NCBI GenBank assembly: GCA_023419055.1
Contig: JAEZYO010000573.1
Span: 1-5,339 of the forward strand
Reading direction: 5' to 3'
Source of the DNA: Pseudomonadota bacterium
GTDB lineage: Bacteria; Myxococcota; Polyangia; Polyangiales; Polyangiaceae
Length of the DNA: 5,339 nucleotides
The notes beneath the pieces are model-generated. The model was given only the letters and a program-made list of their open reading frames with translations, had not been told where the DNA came from and made no database searches. Positions 1 to 5,339 of the stretch are shown here, one piece after another. Position 1 is the stretch's first letter. Each line of letters begins with the position of its first letter. A program made the position numbers and the translations under genes.

Positions 1-138
1 GACCAGGAAGGCGCCGCCCACGAGCGCTGCCAGGTAGGCGACCACTCCGCTACGAATCGATGGCCCTGCGACAGCCGGCAGCGATGCGGCGAACGCGAGG
101 ACGAGCGACGCGACCGCCAGGGTAGCAAACAGTCCCAT
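1..138 (-). CDS. N-terminal fragment of a membrane protein, function unknown (runs off left edge)
   Basis: The first 46 codons of a minus-strand gene begin at the ATG at 138-136 and continue without a stop to base 1. The peptide starts MGLFATLAVASLVLAFAASL and is strongly hydrophobic. Residues about 3-24 form a signal-anchor or first membrane helix. A short loop (about residues 25-31, containing PSIRS) follows, and a second hydrophobic stretch starts near residue 32 (GVVAYLAALVGGAFLV). The start is well bounded: an in-frame TAG lies at 156-154 and none of the five codons between it and the ATG can initiate. There is no good Shine-Dalgarno sequence; GAG just before the ATG is the only purine patch. 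Codon use is G/C-rich at third positions, as in the other genes here. The gene is divergent from the three-gene plus-strand cassette and shares its upstream region. The two closely spaced helices suggest a multi-pass protein, but the fragment is too short to assign a family. Confidence 0.72.
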   Translation of the reverse strand, partial: MGLFATLAVASLVLAFAASLPAVAGPSIRSGVVAYLAALVGGAFLV

Positions 139-144
139 CTCGAA

Positions 145-183
145 CTCGGCACGCTATACCCTGGCGTGCCAAGCTCGGCACGC
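145..183. promoter_or_regulatory. Operator-like cluster: three copies of CTYGGCACGC, two forming a 20-bp palindrome
   Basis: The 10-mer CTYGGCACGC occurs three times in 39 bases: plus strand 145-154 (CTCGGCACGC), minus strand 173-164 (CTTGGCACGC) and plus strand 174-183 (CTCGGCACGC). Copies two and three abut head to head and make GCGTGCCAAGCTCGGCACGC at 164-183, palindromic except for one base pair (171/176). Copies one and two also form an inverted pair around 155-163. The cluster lies 7 bases upstream of the minus-strand start codon at 138 and brackets a possible -10 element. This geometry is typical of a binding site for a dimeric transcription factor. The regulator is unknown. No run of T follows the palindrome on either strand, so an intrinsic terminator is unlikely. 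Confidence 0.5.
153..158 (-). promoter_or_regulatory. Possible -10 element (TATAGC) for the left minus-strand gene
   Basis: TATAGC on the minus strand matches four of six bases of the sigma-70 -10 consensus. It would place the transcription start near 145-147, giving a leader of under 10 bases before the ATG at 138. No recognisable -35 hexamer occurs at 16-18 bases; that position is occupied by the palindrome at 164-183. If real, this is a weak or activator-dependent promoter. The call rests on position and a short match only. Confidence 0.25.
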
Positions 184-547
184 AAAAAGCCTCGAGAATG
201 GGCGGTGTCTCGGCTTGGGAGAGCGTTACTCCCGTATTGGCCACGTGGCCGCACCTCGATTGGAATCGTGCCGAATTGCGACACGAGCTTGGACGGCGCG
301 TCACCTTCGAGAGTCGCTGTCGAAGTCCGAGCGCAGGAGCGATCCGACAATGGTTCATTCCATAGGGTTGGGATCGCGCTTCGAGCCGGGGGCTCGGTGT
401 TTGACGCGTCCAGTAGGAAACGCTAGATGCGCTGAGCGTCCGTACTCGGGTTTTCGGTGGAGCGAGCACCGCGCTCGGGTCGGAGCCGTCGTGAAAGAAG
501 AGCGACGTTGACCTCGAGCCCCCCCTTACTTCGCGACCGGTTACACC
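184..547. other. Intergenic leader region of the three-gene cassette; no convincing gene
   Basis: Together with 139-183 this separates two divergent transcription units. Short open frames exist on both strands, but their third-position composition is mixed, they lack ribosome sites, and their translations are low-quality Arg/Ser-rich strings. I regard them as chance frames. Small palindromes are present: GGCCACGTGGCC at 239-250, CGATT-gg-AATCG at 257-268, and GGGAG-7-CTCCC at 217-233. I see no tRNA, riboswitch or terminator that I can support. The promoter of the plus-strand cassette should lie here. Confidence 0.6.
401..429 (+). promoter_or_regulatory. Weak candidate sigma-70 promoter for the plus-strand cassette
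   Basis: TTGACG at 401-406 matches five of six bases of the -35 consensus. It is followed after 17 bases by TAGATG at 424-429, a poor -10 with only three matches. It would start transcription near 436 and leave a leader of about 110 bases before the GTG at 548. A second -35-like sequence, TTGACC at 508-513, has no -10 partner at proper spacing. Both could be chance matches. Confidence 0.2.
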
Positions 548-2398
548 GTGAGTATCGCCCTTCGTCACATGGTCGGCTTACCTGAACGCCTCAGCGCGGC
601 ATGGCACAAAACCTGGGAGGGGACTCGGGAGGACAGGGTCTACAAGATCGGCATCGCGCTTTCGCTCCTGCTCGGGCTCATCCTGCGCGTCTCGGGGCAG
701 TATTTCGATCAGAGCTCGATGTGGTTCGACGAGGGCGCGTGGGCGAACCGCCTGGTCGAGCGCTCGATCCTGAACATGCCGATCCGCCCGATAGCCTTCA
801 TGTGGCTGTCGAAGCAGTTCATCACGATCTTCGACACCAGCGAGTTCTGGTACAGGTTCCTGCCGAACACCGCGTCGATCGTGGCGCTCGGCTTCATGCC
901 GTACATCGCGTCGCAGCTCTTCCAGAGCCGGGTGTCTCGGTTCGTGCTGGTGCTCCTCTGGGCCATCCAGCCGGCGCTGATCGACTACGCGAAAGAGTTC
1001 AAACCCTACTCTTTCGAGGTGATGATGCACCTCGTGCCGCTGCTCTTGTACCTGCGGTACAAGCAGACCGGCCGCGTCGGCTTCTTCTGGGCCATGATCG
1101 GCTCGCTGCCCTTCCTGTTCCTCTTTACCTATAACCTCGCCTTCACTTACCCCGGGATCCTCCTCTACGGTCTCTGGGAGGGGTACCGGCTGCGCAAGTT
1201 CAAGGGGGCTCTGGTCGCCGTGGTCAGCGGCGCGGCCTGCCTCGCGCTGATCGCCTTCATCTACGCGCTGACGCTGTACAAGGCGTCGACTTCGAAGAAC
1301 GAGGCGTACTGGGGTCGGAAGTACGACGTCTTCTACACGAAGGTCCAGGAGGACGAGGGGCACACGCGCACTGAGTGGATGGCGCGCAAGTACAACGACA
1401 TGGCCGCGCTACCGGGCCTACGGCGCGAGGTCTGGCACCCGCCGGCTGCGATCGCTCCGAGCGTCATTCAGAAACAAATCCAGGTGGATCGGCTGATGTG
1501 GCTCGGGCTCCACCTCGCCGGGATGGCCTACCTGCTCCTCAAGCGCCGGGAGCTGTTCGTGCTCCTGGTGGTGCCGTTCTTGATCTTGATCGCGCTCAAC
1601 ATCGCCGGAAGGTGGCCGATAGGTGCGTTCAGGACGAACGTATTCTTGTGCGCCTACATGTTGCCGCTCGCGATGTTCGGGTTCGACTGGATCGCCCAGC
1701 GATCCCGGCGCAACGCCGCCGTGATGGGCGCGGTGGTCAGCCTCGTCACGCTCGTGCCCGCGTTCGCCTACGGCTTCGACATTCAAGAGAAGAAGAAGTT
1801 TTGGGGCGCGCGGAACCACGAAGCCCGCGACATGATCCTCGAGCTCAAGGCGCACCGCGACGAGCATCTCCGCGCCGATCCGAAGCGCGCCCCCGAGTGG
1901 ATGCTCTTCGACTGCCACACCTCGTACTCGCACCGGTACTACATGACCGTGCACCCCGAGTACAAAGCGAAGTACGCGGATTACTTCCAGAAGAACTTCG
2001 TCCAGGCGAAGGGCTGCAGCGTGAGCTGGTTCAATAGGACGCTCAGGGCGCGCCTCAAGAAGCCGGGCCCGCCGTTCTGGGTCATCGTCTCGAAGCCCAA
2101 GATCCTCGATCCGACCAGGGCGCTGCTGCACAAGCGCTCGCGCGTACTGTTCGAGAAACACTACCGCAGAGACCACTTCATGTTCCTGGTCGAACCGCTG
2201 AAGGGCGCGAATGAACGCCGAAGCGAGAAGGCGGCCTCGCCGACCTCGCCGCGCGGGCAGGCTCCCGAGGTGGAGGACGACGCCACGGACGACGCGGCGG
2301 AGGAAAAGGCGGCAGCCCCGGCCGGATCTGGCGTGAAGAAGACTGCGCCCGCGCCGGCAGCTCCGGCAGACCCCGACGACGAGGAAGACGACGACTGA
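548..2398 (+). CDS. GT-C-fold membrane glycosyltransferase, GT39/ArnT (PMT_2)-like
   Basis: A 616-residue polytopic inner-membrane protein predicted to transfer a sugar from a polyprenyl-phosphate donor on the periplasmic side; donor and acceptor are unknown. Visible features in order: basic N-terminus; first helix about 32-50; first external loop with an Asp-Glu pair, D61-E62 (WFDEGAWANR), where GT-C enzymes carry the catalytic acidic residue; a YAKEFKPYSFE motif at 147-157 that resembles the Y/FSQE-x-RPY motif of the PMT_2/GT39 group; further helices to about 243; a hydrophilic loop about 244-313; helices about 314-410 including RWPIGAFRTNVFLCAY (355-370), like the YPxGxxRxxLFLxP signature of GT-C relatives; a soluble domain about 412-550; and a low-complexity Ala/Pro/Lys/Asp/Glu tail from about 551, ending in acidic residues. 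The GTG at 548 is the first start after an in-frame TGA at 509-511; ATG at 569 is the alternative. Neither has a clear Shine-Dalgarno site. It is the first gene of the cassette, 6 bases before the flippase-like gene. The family call is by motif and topology, not database search. Confidence 0.78.
   Translation: MSIALRHMVGLPERLSAAWHKTWEGTREDRVYKIGIALSLLLGLILRVSGQYFDQSSMWFDEGAWANRLVERSILNMPIRPIAFMWLSKQFITIFDTSEFWYRFLPNTASIVALGFMPYIASQLFQSRVSRFVLVLLWAIQPALIDYAKEFKPYSFEVMMHLVPLLLYLRYKQTGRVGFFWAMIGSLPFLFLFTYNLAFTYPGILLYGLWEGYRLRKFKGALVAVVSGAACLALIAFIYALTLYKASTSKNEAYWGRKYDVFYTKVQEDEGHTRTEWMARKYNDMAALPGLRREVWHPPAAIAPSVIQKQIQVDRLMWLGLHLAGMAYLLLKRRELFVLLVVPFLILIALNIAGRWPIGAFRTNVFLCAYMLPLAMFGFDWIAQRSRRNAAVMGAVVSLVTLVPAFAYGFDIQEKKKFWGARNHEARDMILELKAHRDEHLRADPKRAPEWMLFDCHTSYSHRYYMTVHPEYKAKYADYFQKNFVQAKGCSVSWFNRTLRARLKKPGPPFWVIVSKPKILDPTRALLHKRSRVLFEKHYRRDHFMFLVEPLKGANERRSEKAASPTSPRGQAPEVEDDATDDAAEEKAAAPAGSGVKKTAPAPAAPADPDDEEDDD
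2381..2387 (+). promoter_or_regulatory. Purine-rich possible ribosome site (GAGGAAG), distant from gene 2 start
   Basis: GAGGAAG is the only Shine-Dalgarno-like sequence near the gene 2 start, but it lies within the acidic-tail codons of gene 1 with a spacing of about 17 bases. It may simply reflect Glu/Asp codons. Re-initiation after the gene 1 stop at 2396-2398 is the simpler explanation. Confidence 0.2.
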
Positions 2399-2404
2399 TC
2401 GCCG

Positions 2405-3361
2405 ATGACGCGAGTAGCTGACCGGAGCGCCGCGCCATCGCTCGACCGCTTGCGGATCGGCCTGCGCGTGGTGCTCGGAGGCGCGTCGCTCGTCTTCGTC
2501 GCCTACGCGCTCTTCGGCCTGGTCGAGCGCTGGGACGCGAGCCAAATAGCCCTCTCGTGGGGCTTGCTGCTGCTCTCCGTGGTGCCGCTCGCGCTCGGCG
2601 TCGTCTTGCTCGCGCTCTCTTGGAAATGGCTGCTCGAGGGCATGACCTCGCGCTCGATCCCGACCGGCGCCGCCGTGGCGTTGCACTTCGAGTCTCAGCT
2701 CGCCCGCTACACCCCGGGTAAGGTCGGCGTCCCGCTGGTGCGCATCGCGGGAGCTCCACAGCTCGGCGTCGCAGCCGGGCCGATCGGCTCGTCGGTGGTG
2801 ATCGAGCTCCTTCCCTACTTGTCGGTCGGCGCGGGCACCGGCCTGTTCTGCCTCTGGCTCGCGAGCAGTCATCTAGACGGTGCACTCGCCGCCATCGGGC
2901 GCTGGGGAGTGTGGGGACTCGGCGCGTTCACCGCGGTGACGCTCGTGCTCCTCCTGCTCGATCGACGGCGCTACCCGGCCGCGGTCCTCAAGCTCTTGCG
3001 ACTCGAGGGTGAAGGTCCGCTCGTCCCGCCGCGCGTGCCCCTGGCGCACGCGGGCTATTGGCTCACCTGGGCGCTCCACGGCTACCTGACGAGCCTGGCC
3101 GTGGGAGCGACCTCCGACGCGGCCTTCGCCAGCGCCGGCATCTACGTGATCGCGCCGGTCGCGGGCTTTCTCGCGCTCATCACGCCGGCGGGCGTGGGAG
3201 TACGCGAGGCGGTCGCGTCGGTGGCTCTCGCGCCCGTGATCGGGGCGGCTCCCGCGGTGGCGGCGGCAATTCTCTCTCGTTTCACGTCGCTCGTCGTGGA
3301 CGTGGTCGCTTGGGCCATCGGGCGGGCGGTGTCGCGCCGTTCGCAGCGGCCATCGCGCTGA
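2405..3361 (+). CDS. Flippase-like membrane protein, lysylphosphatidylglycerol synthase TM / UPF0104 family
   Basis: A 318-residue protein, nearly all membrane helices, of the size usual for stand-alone members of this family (the transmembrane part of MprF; E. coli YbhN-like). Signature segments: ESQLARYTPGKVGVPLVR at 96-113, matching the family's conserved R/KY-x-PGK-x-G stretch; GFLALITPAGVGVREA at 254-269, matching the P-x-G-x-GxRE motif; and SRFTSLVVDVVAWAIG at 291-306, the typical last helix. Helices are visible at about 18-40, 51-72, 125-153, 167-185, 213-235, 243-262 and 285-306. Relatives are thought to move or handle lipids or lipid-linked intermediates, and often sit in polysaccharide loci; no substrate can be read here. 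It lacks the soluble aminoacyl-transferase domain of MprF, so lysyl-lipid synthesis is not implied. ATG at 2405 follows the preceding stop by 6 bases. A GAGGAAG at 2381-2387 is about 17 bases upstream, too far for an ideal site, so translational coupling to gene 1 is likely. Confidence 0.82.
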   Translation: MTRVADRSAAPSLDRLRIGLRVVLGGASLVFVAYALFGLVERWDASQIALSWGLLLLSVVPLALGVVLLALSWKWLLEGMTSRSIPTGAAVALHFESQLARYTPGKVGVPLVRIAGAPQLGVAAGPIGSSVVIELLPYLSVGAGTGLFCLWLASSHLDGALAAIGRWGVWGLGAFTAVTLVLLLLDRRRYPAAVLKLLRLEGEGPLVPPRVPLAHAGYWLTWALHGYLTSLAVGATSDAAFASAGIYVIAPVAGFLALITPAGVGVREAVASVALAPVIGAAPAVAAAILSRFTSLVVDVVAWAIGRAVSRRSQRPSR

Positions 3362-3409
3362 ACCGCGCGAAACTGCTCGCCGCGGGCGCCTTGCTGCTGG
3401 CGTCGAACG

Positions 3410-5230
3410 GTGCTTCACCCGATCGCCGTGCTGGGCGTCGCTGCTTCACGACTGCTTCGCTTCTCGCAGCGGCGGTTCGGGGAGCTCTTCGCGCGCGCGA
3501 AGGCGCTCGCTCAGCGCGTCGATCGAGGCCAGCTGCTCGCCGTGCTCGCGGCCGTAGCGGCGCTCGAAGTGGTGTTCGGGCCTTCGCTCTGGGCGCACCT
3601 GACCCGCGCCGCAAACCCTGACATCGTCAACGACGACGCGCGCCAACAGATCTATCCCTTCTTCCGCTACGAAGACTTCGCGCTCTTCCCGAACGACTTC
3701 ATCGGCGACTACTACCTCGCGTGCCTGCCGGTAGGGTTCCGAGCGCTCTACACCGTGGGCGCGTGGGCCTTCGGCGCCGCGCCTCTCAGCAAGGTGGTCC
3801 CTTACGCGCTCCTCGCGATCACGCTCGTCGCGACGGTGCTCGCGGCCAGGCGCATCGCGGGCTTCGGCGGCGGCTTGATTGCGGCAGGGTTGATCCTGAG
3901 CAGCGGTTTGTTTCTCGCGCGAATGAGCGGAGGGCTCCCGCGCGCGTTCGGGTTCCCGATCGTGGCGCTGACGCTGCTCGCGCTGATCGAGGGGCGCCCG
4001 CGCCTCCACGCCGCCTGCGTGATCGCCGGAGCCGCCTTCTACCCGGCCGCGGCAGTGCCGGCCGGGCTCTCCCTGACCCTGCTCTTCTTCTTCGTGCCGG
4101 CGGTCGATCGCGGCGCCGCTCAGGGCTGGTCTCGCGCGCGCCGCTGCAAGTTCCTCGCGGGGACCGCGCTCGCCGCCGCGCTCCTCGTGGCCCCTACCTT
4201 CATCGCGTCACGCAGCTACGGACCGGTGATCAGAGCAGGTGACACGCGCGCGTTTCCCGAGTCCGGCCCCGGCGGGCGCTACGGACCGGACGATCGGGCG
4301 CCATTTTCCGGGTTTTTCAGGACGGTTCCCGAAGTCTTGGAAGCGACGCTCGTCGGCGCGGGAGAGCCTCTCCTGCCGCCGCTTCGTCGCTGGCTCGACG
4401 CCGATGAGCAGAACGGCGCGAGCAAGAACGAACGCTACGGGACCTTGCTCGAAGGGCTGCTCGTGCTGGTGCTCTCGGGCTGGGCAGCCATCGTGCAGCG
4501 CTCGCCGGGCGGACGGCGCCTGCTCTGCCTGCCGTTCGCCGCGCTGATCGGCTACACGGTCGCGCGCGCCGCCGCACCGCACCTCTACTTGCCGCAACGC
4601 TACGTGCTGCTGCCGGTCCCGCTGACGGCGATCGTGCTCCTGGCGACTGCAGGAGCGGGGTACGTGCCAAGGCGAGCAGGGGAACGTCGCCCGTACTTGC
4701 CGCCGCTCGCGGCCGCCTTGCTCGGCGTGACGGCGCTGCTAGCGCTCGGCGGCCGCGGCTCTCCGAAGGCGGGGTTACAGGTCGAGCTCCGACCAAACGA
4801 AGGCATCTACGCGTTTGCTCGCTCCCAGCCCGAGTCGTCGCTCTTTGCCGGCTTTCCCGCCGGGGTCGCCAACAACATCCCGTACGCTTCGCGCCGGCCC
4901 GTGTTGGTCTCGTCCGAGACCCACCAGGCGTTCCACGCGGGCTACGTGCTCGAGATGCGACGGCGCACCACCGCCGTCGTACGCGCGCTCTACGCGGAGG
5001 ATCTGGCCCCGCTGCTCGCGCTGCGGCGACAGTGGGGGGTCACTCATTTCTACTATCGTCGCTCGCAGTCGAGAGGAAAGGCGCTCGACTACTTTCGACC
5101 TTTCGACGAGATCCTCCGGAGCGCCGCCGCCCGCGCGTCGGGCAAGCCCCGCGTCGTCGAGTCGTTGCAGGCGGCTCGTGTCTTCGAGCAAGGCGACCTG
5201 GTCGTGCTCGATCTCCGAAAGGTGCCTTGA
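3410..5230 (+). CDS. Large polytopic membrane protein, GT-C glycosyltransferase-like, uncharacterised family
   Basis: A 606-residue protein. A basic, possibly amphipathic N-terminus (about 12-40, rich in Arg) precedes helix 1 (about 41-58). The first external loop contains NDDARQQIYPFF (74-85) with the acidic pair D75-D76, the place where GT-C enzymes keep their catalytic acid. Hydrophobic helices are seen at about 104-122, 128-147, 151-169, 178-193, 200-232 and 247-266. After a hydrophilic loop (about 267-345), more follow at about 346-363, 371-389, 399-417 and 430-447. Other landmarks are GGLPRAFGFP (174-183), YLPQRYVLLPVP (393-404) and a soluble C-terminal domain (about 453-606) with GFPAGVANNIPYASRRPVLV (481-500) and WGVTHFYY (542-549). 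These resemble large membrane proteins usually annotated as hypothetical or glycosyltransferase-like. The GTG at 3410 is the first possible start after the gene 2 stop; GTG at 3428 is an alternative. Neither has a Shine-Dalgarno site. Last gene of the cassette. I am sure it is a gene, less sure it is a glycosyltransferase. Confidence 0.7.
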   Translation: MLHPIAVLGVAASRLLRFSQRRFGELFARAKALAQRVDRGQLLAVLAAVAALEVVFGPSLWAHLTRAANPDIVNDDARQQIYPFFRYEDFALFPNDFIGDYYLACLPVGFRALYTVGAWAFGAAPLSKVVPYALLAITLVATVLAARRIAGFGGGLIAAGLILSSGLFLARMSGGLPRAFGFPIVALTLLALIEGRPRLHAACVIAGAAFYPAAAVPAGLSLTLLFFFVPAVDRGAAQGWSRARRCKFLAGTALAAALLVAPTFIASRSYGPVIRAGDTRAFPESGPGGRYGPDDRAPFSGFFRTVPEVLEATLVGAGEPLLPPLRRWLDADEQNGASKNERYGTLLEGLLVLVLSGWAAIVQRSPGGRRLLCLPFAALIGYTVARAAAPHLYLPQRYVLLPVPLTAIVLLATAGAGYVPRRAGERRPYLPPLAAALLGVTALLALGGRGSPKAGLQVELRPNEGIYAFARSQPESSLFAGFPAGVANNIPYASRRPVLVSSETHQAFHAGYVLEMRRRTTAVVRALYAEDLAPLLALRRQWGVTHFYYRRSQSRGKALDYFRPFDEILRSAAARASGKPRVVESLQAARVFEQGDLVVLDLRKVP

Positions 5231-5245
5231 CCTGGACGGAACGGT

Positions 5246-5339
5246 CTAGCGCCCTCGACGCAAGTAGACCGCGTATTTCTTGAATCGCTCCGCGAGCTCG
5301 AACTCGCGGTCGAGCGATCCTTGCCCCAGCGTGGAGCGG
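5246..5339 (-). CDS. C-terminal fragment of a convergent gene, function unknown (runs off right edge)
   Basis: On the minus strand, reading from 5338, 30 sense codons lead to a TAG stop at 5248-5246. The peptide begins RSTLGQGSLDREFELAERF and ends KKYAVYLRRGR. It is hydrophilic, looks helical, and has a strongly basic last stretch. Third codon positions are G/C-rich (CTG, CTC, GAG, TTC, AAG, GTC, TAC), as in true genes of this window; the other minus-strand frames read Arg/Ala-rich noise. The stop lies 15 bases from the end of the third cassette gene, so the two genes converge almost end to end. Too little is present to name a family. An enzyme of the same surface-sugar locus is possible by context only. 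Confidence 0.6.
   Translation of the reverse strand, partial: RSTLGQGSLDREFELAERFKKYAVYLRRGR
5284..5318. repeat. Long imperfect inverted repeat (stem-loop) near the convergent gene ends
   Basis: The left arm ATCGCTC-CGCGAG (5284-5296) pairs completely with the right arm CTCGCG (5303-5308) and GAGCGAT (5312-5318). The loop is 6 bases (CTCGAA) and there is a 3-base bulge (GTC, 5309-5311): 13 base pairs in all. It lies 53 bases beyond the stop of the third cassette gene, inside the last codons of the convergent minus-strand gene. No T-run follows on either strand, so it is not a canonical intrinsic terminator, though it could protect or help end the plus-strand transcript. Confidence 0.5.

Noticed and set aside
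159..175. TTGGCACG on the minus strand as a sigma-54 -24 element
   Set aside because: TGGCACG matches the -24 part, but the invariant GC of the -12 element is absent at the required spacing.
164..188. Palindrome followed by AAAAA as an intrinsic terminator
   Set aside because: The A-run is on the plus strand after the stem. In the minus direction the T-run comes before the stem, so neither orientation has the stem-then-T-run order.
166..511. Plus-strand open frames of 86 and 98 codons in the upstream region
   Set aside because: Mixed third-position composition, no ribosome site, Arg/Ser-rich translations without recognisable motifs, and one begins inside the palindromic cluster. Judged chance frames.
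50..568. 172-codon minus-strand open frame covering the intergenic region
   Set aside because: It overlaps the supported left gene in another frame and the start of gene 1. Its composition is noise-like with many Arg, Ser and Pro and no domain.
1418..2872. 484-codon antisense open frame across genes 1 and 2
   Set aside because: Shadow frame caused by high GC and biased third positions. The translation is repetitive Arg/Glu/His/Asp-rich text, while the plus strand encodes clear family motifs.
3356..3621. Signal-peptide-like reading (NRAKLLAAGALLLASNG) in another plus frame at the gene 2/3 junction
   Set aside because: It has no start codon near the hydrophobic stretch, is continuous with a shadow frame of gene 2, and ends at 3621 within gene 3. 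Probably chance; a frameshift at the gene 3 start would be the only way to use it, and the gene 3 frame is already complete.
1..5339. tRNA genes, CRISPR repeats, insertion-sequence ends, phage or toxin-antitoxin genes
   Set aside because: No regularly spaced repeats, transposase motifs, terminal inverted repeats or cloverleaf-like segments were seen by reading either strand.

Overview
This is a GC-rich window (about two-thirds G+C by eye) with strong G/C preference at third codon positions, GTG starts and weak ribosome binding sites. That suits a high-GC bacterium. A Myxococcota/Polyangiales-like or other 'deltaproteobacterial' source is my guess from style alone; no marker gene is present to prove it.

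Layout. The left edge (1-138, minus strand) carries the first 46 codons of a membrane protein gene that runs off the window. A 409-base intergenic region (139-547) follows. It contains a compact operator-like cluster at 145-183: three copies of CTYGGCACGC, two of them forming a 20-base near-perfect palindrome, placed around a possible -10 element of the minus-strand gene. The rest of that intergenic region shows no convincing gene. Next comes a plus-strand three-gene cassette. Gene 1 (548-2398) is a GT-C-fold membrane glycosyltransferase resembling the GT39/ArnT/PMT_2 group. Gene 2 (2405-3361) is a polytopic membrane protein of the lysylphosphatidylglycerol-synthase-TM/UPF0104 (flippase-like) family. 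Gene 3 (3410-5230) is a second large polytopic, GT-C-like membrane protein of a poorly characterised family. The right edge (5246-5339, minus strand) holds the last 30 codons of a convergent gene of unknown function.

How the genes may work together. The 6-base and 48-base gaps suggest one transcript. Two GT-C-like enzymes flanking a flippase-like protein suggest membrane glycoconjugate assembly: lipid-linked sugar donors used on the periplasmic face to modify a polysaccharide, lipid or protein. The sugar and the acceptor cannot be read from the sequence.

No tRNA, rRNA, CRISPR array, insertion sequence or phage gene is visible. The most interesting points are the operator-like repeat cluster, the GT-C/flippase/GT-C arrangement, and the fact that all three cassette genes lie in one continuous reading frame broken only by two TGA codons. 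I see no clear evidence of a wholly new biological system.
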